The position numbers were made by a program, and so were the translations under genes. A stretch of 64,000 nt of DNA from Asticcacaulis endophyticus. GTDB taxonomy: Bacteria; Pseudomonadota; Alphaproteobacteria; Caulobacterales; Caulobacteraceae. Within the stretch, counting starts at the first letter, position 1. The number at the start of each line of letters is the position of its first letter. The stretch covers positions 453,482 through 517,481 of the forward strand of contig NZ_BMZB01000002.1 of the NCBI RefSeq assembly GCF_014652575.1. Direction: 5' to 3'. Positions 53,842 through 61,427 of the stretch are shown piece by piece. The notes beneath the pieces were generated by a model that was not told where the DNA came from, made no database searches, and was given only the letters and a program-made list of their open reading frames with translations.

Positions 53842-54990
53842 TTAAGAGGACGATTTAAATGGTGAGCCTTCTTTACTACTACTTTCAATATAAGCAGCAA
53901 CAGCGTCGCGCTCGCGGTTGAGATAATGCTCGATCGGCGTGCGTAACGCTTTGTCGCGGATATAATGGGCGGAATAGACCGCCTGCGGCAGATAGCCCCG
54001 CGCCAGCTTATGTTCGCCCTGCGCCCCGGCTTCGACCCGCTTGAGGCCATGCGCAATGGCGTAGTCGATGGCCTGATAATAGCAGACCTCGAAATGCAGG
54101 AACGGTATCTGGCGGTTGCAACCCCATTGCCGGCCATACAGCGTATCGCCCCCCAGATAATTGATCGCACCCGCAATCGGTTGATCCTCGTCATAGGCAA
54201 AGATCAGCACGATCTTATCGCGCATCCGCTCCGTAATCAGGCTGAAAAAGTCGCGATTAAGATAGGGGCGGCCCCATTTGCGATCAGACGTATCCTCAAT
54301 AAATTCATAGAGATGATCAAGGTGGGCCTCGGTTATATCCGCGCCCGTAATCACGCGCATCTCAAGGTGGCTTAAGTCGCGCCGTTCGCGGCGGATGACC
54401 TTGCGCCGGTTGGACGACAGGTCGGCTAGAAAATCCTCAAACGTGCCGTAGTCGCGATTTTCCCACCAGAACTGCTGATCCTGACGCAGAAGCAATCCCA
54501 TATCGCCCATGATCTGCCATTCGTCGTGGGTGGGGAAGGTGACGTGCAGGGACGACAGCCGGTTGTGGTCGCACAGGCTTATGGCGGCGCGCACCAGCGC
54601 CTGTTTCGTCGCGATGCCGGTGGCCAGCAGGCGCGATCCGGTCACGGGCGTAAACGGCACTGAGGCTTGTAGTTTCGGGTAATAGCGCCCGCCCGCACTT
54701 TCATAGGCCTGCGCCCACGACTGATCGAAGACATATTCGCCATACGAATGGATTTTGACATAGAGCGGCATGGCACCGCATAAAACCCCGGCCTCATCGC
54801 GGGCCAGGAGGTGAACGGCCTGCCAACCCGCGTCTTCACCGACGCACCCGGTCGCCTCGAGCGCCTCAAGGTAGGCATGGCTGGTGAAGGGGTTGCTATC
54901 CGTGGTCAGCGCATCCCATTCAACAGCATCAACTTCGTGCAGGCTGTTGCACAGGGTGATGGTTAGGGAGGGCTGATCGGTGTCGGGCAT
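53842..54990 (-). CDS. GNAT-like protein, DUF482/COG3146 family
   Basis: 382 residues. WDALTTDSNPFTSHAYLEAL, YVKIHSYGEYVFDQSWAQAY, GRYYPKLQASVPFTPVTGSR, RQDQQFWWENRDYGTFEDFL, SSNRRKVIRRERRDL and AGAQGEHKLARGYLPQAVYS are the landmarks of this conserved family, related in fold to FemX/peptidoglycan-bridge acyltransferases. The acceptor is unknown. It precedes ridA on the minus strand in gene order reversed (ridA lies upstream at 55621). A repeat and a terminator separate the two. Confidence 0.87.
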   Translation of the reverse strand: MPDTDQPSLTITLCNSLHEVDAVEWDALTTDSNPFTSHAYLEALEATGCVGEDAGWQAVHLLARDEAGVLCGAMPLYVKIHSYGEYVFDQSWAQAYESAGGRYYPKLQASVPFTPVTGSRLLATGIATKQALVRAAISLCDHNRLSSLHVTFPTHDEWQIMGDMGLLLRQDQQFWWENRDYGTFEDFLADLSSNRRKVIRRERRDLSHLEMRVITGADITEAHLDHLYEFIEDTSDRKWGRPYLNRDFFSLITERMRDKIVLIFAYDEDQPIAGAINYLGGDTLYGRQWGCNRQIPFLHFEVCYYQAIDYAIAHGLKRVEAGAQGEHKLARGYLPQAVYSAHYIRDKALRTPIEHYLNRERDAVAAYIESSSKEGSPFKSSS

Positions 54991-55024
54991 GTAACTAATC
55001 TAGTTCGCCTTTGCGAAAGCACAA

Positions 55025-55054
55025 TGAAAAACCCGCAGATTTGTGGTCTGCGAG
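55025..55054 (-). terminator. Terminator of ridA
   Basis: Minus strand: CGCAGA, loop CCACAAA, TCTGCG, then GGGTTTTTC. It lies about 100 bases after the ridA stop, beyond the intergenic repeat. Confidence 0.7.
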
Positions 55055-55089
55055 TCTTATACGTTGGTGAAGTGAGGTGGGGGCAGATA

Positions 55090-55148
55090 CCCCTCCGTCA
55101 TTTTCGCAATCGCTCAAATGCCACCTCCCCATGGAATGGGGAGGAGAT
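55090..55148 (-). repeat. Dispersed intergenic repeat, copy 1
   Basis: On the minus strand the element reads CTCCTCCCC-ATTCC-ATGGGGAGGTGG, a variable middle, then GACGGAGGGG. The same layout occurs on the plus strand at 63861-63918. Its CTCCCC/GGGGAG arms form a stable hairpin. It lies directly after the ridA stop. Confidence 0.75.
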
Positions 55149-55150
55149 TA

Positions 55151-55621
55151 TTACCGCCGGTCTTTGACCTCGATCTGGGCGTCGATCTCAACCGCAAAGC
55201 CGAGCGGGATCTTATACATGCCAACGGCCGAGCGGGCGTGCTTGCCGGCTTCGCCCAGCACCTCGACCATCAGGTCGGAGCAGCCGTTGATGACCTTGGG
55301 GATGTCGTAAAAATCAGGGCCGGCCTGCACGAACGCATTCAATTTGAGTACGCGCACGACATTATCCAGATCGCCGTCGCAGGCCGCCTGCATCTGGGCC
55401 AGCAGATTGAGCCCGCAGATGCGGGCTGCCGCAACACCGTCCTCCAGCGACACATCAACGCCGACCGTGCCCTTGATGCCGCCGTTGGCATCGACCGAGA
55501 TCTGGCCCGAAATGTTCACGATATTGCCGGTGCGGGTATAGGAGACGTAGTTGGCCACCGGCGTGGCGGCGGCGGGCAAAGTAATGCCGAGGGATTCCAG
55601 GCGGGCCTTAACTTGGGACAT
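55151..55621 (-). CDS. RidA family protein
   Basis: 156 residues, YjgF/YER057c/UK114 fold. RidA proteins hydrolyse reactive enamine/imine intermediates from PLP enzymes. Typical stretches: RTGNIVNISGQISVDANGGI, AAARICGLNLLAQMQAACDG, DLDNVVRVLKLNAFVQAGPD, and VEVLGEAGKHARSAVGMYKI. Arginine of HARSAVG is the position that binds the substrate carboxylate in active members. Longer than the core RidA (about 128), as in the YjgH/Rid6-type alphaproteobacterial branch. Confidence 0.92.
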   Translation of the reverse strand: MSQVKARLESLGITLPAAATPVANYVSYTRTGNIVNISGQISVDANGGIKGTVGVDVSLEDGVAAARICGLNLLAQMQAACDGDLDNVVRVLKLNAFVQAGPDFYDIPKVINGCSDLMVEVLGEAGKHARSAVGMYKIPLGFAVEIDAQIEVKDRR

Positions 55622-55851
55622 GGGTGTAACCTTCGTGAGTGGGCAGGGTGGTTGGCGCCTTATAAGCCAAACCCCAAGGCTTTTAGAAGCGGTAATTTTC
55701 AGCAGGCTTAATGCGTGGCGGCCATCAGATACCGTTTGCGTTTACCTTTTGTTACCTTCCTTTTCACCTCGCCTTAAGACAGTTGGTGTAGAGATTTAGC
55801 CTAAAGGTGAGCGAATCGTCTCTTTGAGGCGGGCTCTATATGGAATTGGTG

Positions 55852-56220
55852 ATGACCCCTAAAAAAGTCCTGATCGTTGAGGATAACGAGCTGAACATGA
55901 AGCTGTTTCATGATCTGCTTGATGCGCAGGGCTATGAGACCCTGCAAACCCACGAAGGGCTTCAGGCTCTGTCTCTGGCGCGCAAGCATCTGCCCGACCT
56001 GATCCTGATGGACATTCAGTTGCCGGAGATTTCCGGCCTTGAAGTCACCAAATGGCTGAAAGAAGACGATGAACTGTCGCACATTCCGGTGGTGGCGGTA
56101 ACCGCCTTTGCTATGAAGGGCGACGAGGAACGCATCCGTGAAGGCGGCTGCGAGGCCTATATCTCAAAGCCGATTTCGGTCGCGCATTTTCTGGATACCG
56201 TGCGCCGTTATTTGGGGTAG
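55852..56220 (+). CDS. divK: Single-domain response regulator DivK
   Basis: 122 residues from the ATG at 55852; an in-frame ATG at 55840 would add four residues. DivK is a stand-alone receiver that controls DivJ, PleC and DivL activity and hence CtrA, in the polar cell-cycle pathway. The sequence closely follows Caulobacter Div[21 protein letters not shown], the phospho-acceptor D54 in [20 protein letters not shown], and [36 protein letters not shown]. Directly upstream of pleD, as in Caulobacter. Confidence 0.97.
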   Translation: MTPKKVLIVEDNELNMKLFHDLLDAQGYETLQTHEGLQALSLARKHLPDLILMDIQLPEISGLEVTKWLKEDDELSHIPVVAVTAFAMKGDEERIREGGCEAYISKPISVAHFLDTVRRYLG

Positions 56221-56260
56221 CCACTGCGCTCAAGGAGCAAAGCGTTAGCGCTGAAAAAAT

Positions 56261-57631
56261 ATGACCGCCAAGGTTCTTGTTGTTGATGATACGCCCGCCA
56301 ATGTGAAGCTGCTTCAGGCTAAGCTTGAGGCGGACTATTACGACGTGATCGTAGCCGAAACCGGCGATGAGGCCATATCCAAGGCGGTCACGGAGCAGCC
56401 CGATATTATACTGCTCGATGTCATGATGCCGGGTATGGATGGGTATGCCACCTGCCGCTGGCTGAAAGAACACGCCGCCACCAGCCACATCCCGATCATT
56501 CTGGTCACCGCCCTTGATGGTCATAACGACCGTCTGTCGGGGCTTGAGGCCGGGGCTGACGATTTCCTGACCAAGCCGGTCGATATTGCCCTGCTGACGG
56601 CGCGCTTAAGGTCGCTGGTGCGGCTTAAGGTCATGATTGATGAACTGCGCCAGCGCGAAGCCTCCAGCCGGCGTCTGGGCATGATCGATGAGGCCGACCG
56701 TCAGCGGCAGATGGCGGCCCCCGGCAATGTCTTCATCATCGATGACAATGAGCGTCAGGCTGAACGGCTGATGGGGCTATTGGGTGTTGATCACCGTTGC
56801 GCCTACGAAACCGATACCGCCCGCGCGCTGGAGATTGCGGCCAAACGGGTCGATCTGGTGATCATCAACCTGTCGGCCAGAGGCTTTGACCCTTTGCGGC
56901 TGGTGGCGCAGTTGCGCTCCCATGAGGCCACGCGCCATAAACCAATCCTTGGCATCGCCAGTGCCGAAGACCGCACCGGCCTGCTTAAGGCGCTGGAACT
57001 GGGCGCCAATGACATTATCGTGCGCCCGGTCGATGGGCAGGAACTGTCGGCCCGCGTCAAAACCCTCATTCATCGTAAGCGCTATGCCGATCATTTGCGG
57101 GTATCGCTGGACCGGACCATGGAACTGGCGGTGACCGATACTCTGACCGGCCTGAATAATCGCCGGTTTATGGATCACCAGTTGCTGCGCCTGGTCGCCA
57201 AGGCCATCAAGGGCGGGCCCAAGGTGTCGCTGCTGCTGGTCGATATCGACCACTTCAAAAAGGTCAATGACACCTATGGCCACGACGGCGGCGATGAGGT
57301 CTTAAAAGAATTTGCACGCAGGCTTGGCCACAATGTCCGCGCTATTGATCTGCCCTGCCGAATGGGCGGAGAAGAGTTCGTGGTGATCATGCCCGAAACC
57401 GAAGCCAAGGATGCCGCCATGATCGCTGAGCGGGTGAGGGCGCAGGTAGCCGCCAAGCCATTTGAACTGGCGGATGGGCGCACATTAGATGTGACCATAT
57501 CGGTCGGGGTGTCGACCTCCAAAGGGGCGGGCGATACGCCTGACACCCTGATGAAGCGCGCCGATCAGGCGGTTTACGAAGCCAAGCAGTCTGGCCGGAA
57601 TCGAGTGATTGTGAAAGCGGCCGCAGCTTAA
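56261..57631 (+). CDS. pleD: Response regulator diguanylate cyclase PleD
   Basis: 456 residues: receiver 1 (1-125, phospho-acceptor D53 in LLDVMMPGMD), receiver-like adaptor 2 (about 155-275), and a GGDEF domain (about 285-450). The active-site motif is GGEEF at 369-373, and the c-di-GMP inhibitory I-site RxxD is R360-A-I-D363, so both catalysis and product inhibition appear intact. PleD drives the swarmer-to-stalked transition by making c-di-GMP at the stalked pole. 40 bases after divK. Phosphorylation by PleC/DivJ is family knowledge. Confidence 0.97.
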   Translation: MTAKVLVVDDTPANVKLLQAKLEADYYDVIVAETGDEAISKAVTEQPDIILLDVMMPGMDGYATCRWLKEHAATSHIPIILVTALDGHNDRLSGLEAGADDFLTKPVDIALLTARLRSLVRLKVMIDELRQREASSRRLGMIDEADRQRQMAAPGNVFIIDDNERQAERLMGLLGVDHRCAYETDTARALEIAAKRVDLVIINLSARGFDPLRLVAQLRSHEATRHKPILGIASAEDRTGLLKALELGANDIIVRPVDGQELSARVKTLIHRKRYADHLRVSLDRTMELAVTDTLTGLNNRRFMDHQLLRLVAKAIKGGPKVSLLLVDIDHFKKVNDTYGHDGGDEVLKEFARRLGHNVRAIDLPCRMGGEEFVVIMPETEAKDAAMIAERVRAQVAAKPFELADGRTLDVTISVGVSTSKGAGDTPDTLMKRADQAVYEAKQSGRNRVIVKAAAA

Positions 57632-57708
57632 TCTTTGCCAGAAGTTTCCGATATTCACTAGCGAGACGGTGAGACTGAATATAGCCTAACCTTAAAATAG
57701 GAGGCGTT

Positions 57709-58788
57709 ATGAAGTTCATCGCGGCAGTAACGGCAGGGTTCATGGTTTTTGCGCTTCCGGTTTATGCGGCTAAACCGCAGGAGGCCGCGATTACAGTTGC
57801 GCCTTTGCCATATCGCGCAGAGGCGGTTGTCTTTGGCGGCGGGGCGGCGGACGTCAAATTGGCGGGTACCTTGACGTTACCTCAAGGGGCAGGGCCGTTT
57901 CCGGTAGTGGTTCTGATTTGCGGGTCAGGCCCGAATGACCGTGATGAGACCACCAACGGACATAAGCCGTTTCTGATTCTGGCCGATTCCCTAACCAGAC
58001 GTGGGATTGCGGTGCTGCGGTACGATAAACGCGGCGTAGGCGGATCGTCGGGCAATTTGTGGACTGCGACGATAGCTGACTTTGCCGCCGATGCCGAAGC
58101 CGCGTTCGACTATCTTAAGGATCGCTCAGACATCAATCCGCGCCAAATCGGACTTTTGGGTCATTCTGAAGGCGGGATAACCGCGCCTATGGTTGCCGCA
58201 CGCCGTCTCGACGTCGGGTTTGTGGTTTTATTCGCCGCCCCAGGTATCCCTCTGGCCGATATTCAGCTTTTGCAAAGCGAAGCCATGTCGCGTGCCGATG
58301 GTGTGCCGCAAGATAAGATCGAGAGAAATCTGGCCGCAACCCGGAAGGCCCATGAGGTTGTGCGCGCGTCTCCATCATCACAGGCCGCCGCCAAGGCTTT
58401 GACCGAACTGGCACCGCCTTGGGTGGCCAGTGGCGCTGTTACTCAGGCTGAGGCTGATGGTGGCATAGCGTTTGTTGGCACGGACTATGGCTATCAATTG
58501 CTTCATGACAATTATGATCCAGCCCCGACATTACAAAATATCAAAGCCCCGATACTGGTTCTAAATGGCGGGCTCGACACTCAGGTGCCGCCTAAGCCCA
58601 ATCTCGAAGCTATGCGGAAGGCCTTGAAACGTAACCGGCATGCTACGATTCTCGAAGTTCCCGGGATCAATCATAATTTCCAGACCGCCCAAACCGGTGG
58701 CCCTGCGGAATATGGCACCATTGAAGAGACTGTATCTCCGGCCGTATTGGCCCTGATTGGTGGCTGGATCAGCGCACGGGTGAAATAG
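57709..58788 (+). CDS. Secreted alpha/beta hydrolase
   Basis: 359 residues with a signal peptide (FIAAVTAGFMVFALPVYA). Hydrolase landmarks: oxyanion loop VLICGSGPNDRDE, DKRGVGGS, nucleophile S153 in IGLLGHSEGGITAP, acidic residue in LVLNGGLDTQVPP, histidine in VPGINHNFQ. Similar to peptidase S9/serine aminopeptidase-like hydrolases that cleave esters or small peptides. The ribosome-binding site is AGGAGG, 5 bases before ATG. Convergent with the downstream barrel gene (stop codons at 58788 and 58800). Confidence 0.87.
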   Translation: MKFIAAVTAGFMVFALPVYAAKPQEAAITVAPLPYRAEAVVFGGGAADVKLAGTLTLPQGAGPFPVVVLICGSGPNDRDETTNGHKPFLILADSLTRRGIAVLRYDKRGVGGSSGNLWTATIADFAADAEAAFDYLKDRSDINPRQIGLLGHSEGGITAPMVAARRLDVGFVVLFAAPGIPLADIQLLQSEAMSRADGVPQDKIERNLAATRKAHEVVRASPSSQAAAKALTELAPPWVASGAVTQAEADGGIAFVGTDYGYQLLHDNYDPAPTLQNIKAPILVLNGGLDTQVPPKPNLEAMRKALKRNRHATILEVPGINHNFQTAQTGGPAEYGTIEETVSPAVLALIGGWISARVK

Positions 58789-58799
58789 GCGGCTATTGT

Positions 58800-60968
58800 T
58801 TAGCCGGTTTTTTTCGGTTTAGGCGCGCCGTAGCCTGATCCGAACCGGCGGCTAAGGCTGATCGAGATCACCGGAGCCTGCCGGGAGGTGTAGCTTAGGC
58901 CGCGGGAATCGCGCGTTTCGGTTACAAACTTGGTTTTGGTGGTCCTCAGCACATCGGTGGCCATGACCGTCAGGGTCAGTGTCGGCGACAACGCGTGATT
59001 ATAGGTCGCCATGACGCTGGTGTTGCCGACCATATAGCCATAATCGTTGATCTGCTTGCCCAGAGAATTGAGGTTCAGCGAAACGCCGTGGCCCTTTTTT
59101 GAATAGTAGTTCAGGCCGATCTGGCTGTTGACCGTAACCTGCGACCGATCCGGCATGTCAGGGATAGTCATAGCCATTTCAAAGACCGTCAGCGTCGTAT
59201 TGAACGACAGGTTCGGCCGTATCTGGCTGCGGTAATCGAACTGCACGCCGGTCTGGTCGCTGCGACCGGCATTGCGGCGGGACATCAGGACCACCTGATT
59301 GCCGGCATTTTGTGGGTCATCGATGAAGGTGCGGACATTGCTGATGATCTTGCGGTTTTGCAGGCGGTAGGCGCGCACCGACAGGCTGTTCATGTCCTTG
59401 GCGTATTCGTAAGACGTCTCAAACGAGTCGGTTTCCTGCGGTTTCAGGGTTGGCGTGCCGACGCTGACCAATTGCGCCCCCCCGTATCTCTGGGATGGAT
59501 TAAGATCCCAGGCGTTTGGCCGTTGCAAGCGGCGCGAATAGTTGAAACGGATTTTCTGACGCTCCGATACCACATAGGTCGCAAAGGCGCTGGGGTTCAG
59601 ATTGGTGTAATCGACCTTAACCGGCGCGCCGGTTGCGGCATCGCGGCTCTCGAAACTGAGTGCTTCGGCTCGCAAGCCCCCCAGCACTACCCAGTGATCG
59701 CCCAGCATGGTCTGCCAGGTGGCATAGGCCGCGCGGATGGTCTGCCTGTAGGCAAACGGGTTGCTAAAGGCCGGATTGAGCGCAGGTGTCTCAATCCCCG
59801 GCGTGTAAAGGAAGCTGCTCTCATTATTATTGTCGGCATCATCGTGGGTGATCTGAAGGCCGGTGGTAACCTCGCCGGACTCCAGACCTTTGTTATAATC
59901 GATGCTGAAGGCGGTGTTTGTGGCTTCGGAGCGGTTAAGGGAGTTCTGCGCCCGTGTACCCTGATTTTCGGGCAGAGACGACAGGCTGTAGAATGAGCGG
60001 TTATCACCACGGTTGGTCGAAGTGTTGCGATTGACCTTCAGATCGACCTTAAGTGCATCACCCGCCGTAGCGCCCGTGCGCGTCCAGCCCAGCCCAAGGG
60101 TCTGGGTGTCATTATCAAACCGTGAGGTTAAGTCGCTGTCGTAAAGGTCGATGGGCGCGCCATTGGCGTCTGACCTTCGGGTCTGGCCTTCGCCGCCACC
60201 CGTGCCGGAGGAGGACAGGTAGCTGAACTGACCACTGAGCGAATCGTTGTCGTCCAGTTGGTAGTCAACCGTACTATTGATCATGCCCAGTCGGCTTTTG
60301 AAGTCCGACAGGTTGGAAGTGTCTGTGGTGATGAGCGGGCGGCCATCTGGGGCCAGTTGCGCCAGATCAAAGTCTGAGCGGGTTTCGCTTTTGTAATCGG
60401 CGATATTGGCAAAGACCGAGGCGGTCAGCTTATCCTTATTGTACTGAAAAGCGCCGTTGACCATACCTGCACCGTTTGACGACGCCTGCGCGGTGGTGCT
60501 GGCGAACCAACCCGGCGGCAGGGACCGCTTGGTGACAATATTGATGATGCCGCCGGTGCCGTTTGAGCCATATTGCGCGCCGGGAGTGGAGATCACTTCG
60601 ATGGAGGCAATCATGCTGGACGGCATAGAGCGCAGGGCGGCGGCGCGGTTGTCGCCAACATACATCAGCCACGGACGGCCATTGACCATGACCTGGGCCT
60701 GATTGCCGCGGAGCGTCACGCCCCCGTCGGCATCGATCGCGACGCCCGGAATTCTCTTAAGCGTATTATCCGCCGTGGCGGTTTCGTGGTCAGGGTCTTT
60801 GGTGACATCATAGACCTGACGATCGGCGCGGTTAACTGCCTTTTTGCCCTTAACGGTAACGGTCGGGGTTTCATCTTTAGGCTTAGTTGTTTCCTGCGCC
60901 CACACCGGATGACTTAGGGCGACGGAGACCCACCACAAACAGGCCAGTTTTCGTTTGATGTCCCCCAT
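58800..60968 (-). CDS. TonB-dependent receptor-like outer-membrane barrel
   Basis: 722 residues from the ATG at 60968. Signal peptide (KLACLWWVSVALSHPVWAQ), then PTVTVKGKKAVNRADRQVYD, a plug-type region (ADNTLKRIPGVAIDADGGVT, RGNQAQVMVNGRPWLMYVGD, VISTPGAQYGSNGTGGIINI) and a barrel with many aromatic strand ends. The short plug and QVMVNGRPW style resemble the OMP_b-brl_3 group of TonB receptors, often linked to peptides or unknown ligands. The protein ends in a lysine-rich tail instead of a terminal aromatic, which is unusual for barrels. It has an 8-bp inverted repeat around its promoter region. Confidence 0.85.
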   Translation of the reverse strand: MGDIKRKLACLWWVSVALSHPVWAQETTKPKDETPTVTVKGKKAVNRADRQVYDVTKDPDHETATADNTLKRIPGVAIDADGGVTLRGNQAQVMVNGRPWLMYVGDNRAAALRSMPSSMIASIEVISTPGAQYGSNGTGGIINIVTKRSLPPGWFASTTAQASSNGAGMVNGAFQYNKDKLTASVFANIADYKSETRSDFDLAQLAPDGRPLITTDTSNLSDFKSRLGMINSTVDYQLDDNDSLSGQFSYLSSSGTGGGEGQTRRSDANGAPIDLYDSDLTSRFDNDTQTLGLGWTRTGATAGDALKVDLKVNRNTSTNRGDNRSFYSLSSLPENQGTRAQNSLNRSEATNTAFSIDYNKGLESGEVTTGLQITHDDADNNNESSFLYTPGIETPALNPAFSNPFAYRQTIRAAYATWQTMLGDHWVVLGGLRAEALSFESRDAATGAPVKVDYTNLNPSAFATYVVSERQKIRFNYSRRLQRPNAWDLNPSQRYGGAQLVSVGTPTLKPQETDSFETSYEYAKDMNSLSVRAYRLQNRKIISNVRTFIDDPQNAGNQVVLMSRRNAGRSDQTGVQFDYRSQIRPNLSFNTTLTVFEMAMTIPDMPDRSQVTVNSQIGLNYYSKKGHGVSLNLNSLGKQINDYGYMVGNTSVMATYNHALSPTLTLTVMATDVLRTTKTKFVTETRDSRGLSYTSRQAPVISISLSRRFGSGYGAPKPKKTG

Positions 60969-61040
60969 GCGCGCCACCCTCACACCTGCATATTTATACC
61001 ATATACGAAAAGTTGAGGGTGCCAAGCGGATGGCCAAACA

Positions 61041-61070
61041 AAAACCGCGCAGGTTGTCCTGCGCGGTTTT
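61041..61070 (-). terminator. Terminator of rpmG
   Basis: AAAACCGCGCAGG (61041-61053) and CCTGCGCGGTTTT (61058-61070) pair perfectly around TTGT. Symmetric A/T flanks give a U-run in either direction; it ends rpmG and shields the receptor promoter. Confidence 0.9.
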
Positions 61071-61097
61071 CTGTATTCGGTCGCTGAAAGCGTAAGA

Positions 61098-61265
61098 TTA
61101 CTTAATCTTGCCTTCGCGGAATTCGACGTGCTTACGCACAACCGGATCGTACTTCTTCAGTACCATCTTTTCGGTCTTGGTGCGGGCGTTCTTCTTGGTG
61201 ACGTAGAAGAAGCCGGTGTCCGCCGTCGAGTTCAGGCGGATCTTAATAGAGGCTGGTTTAGCCAT
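61098..61265 (-). CDS. rpmG: 50S ribosomal protein L33
   Basis: 55 residues from the ATG at 61265, with AAGGA 8 bases upstream; the longer frame is spurious. [20 protein letters not shown], then [20 protein letters not shown], then [15 protein letters not shown] is a full L33. The cysteine-free form is seen (no zinc ligands), as in most proteobacteria. Confidence 0.98.
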   Translation of the reverse strand: MAKPASIKIRLNSTADTGFFYVTKKNARTKTEKMVLKKYDPVVRKHVEFREGKIK

Positions 61266-61330
61266 GATGAAAATCCTTATTAACGGGTGCGCACCGGCGC
61301 GAGCCGTCGCAGAAATTCTTAAGAGCGGGG

Positions 61331-61359
61331 GATATGACAAAGACCAAGTGATAAGTCAA
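61331..61359 (-). promoter_or_regulatory. Promoter of rpmG
   Basis: Minus strand: TTGACT (61359-61354), 17 bases, CATATC (61336-61331). Near-consensus -35, weaker -10, about 65 bases before the rpmG ATG. Confidence 0.55.
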
Positions 61360-61427
61360 CAATCTTAGCAGAAAAAACGTCGTAAATTAGCAGAGAAAAG
61401 ATTTTAAACCTTTCACTGACAATAACG

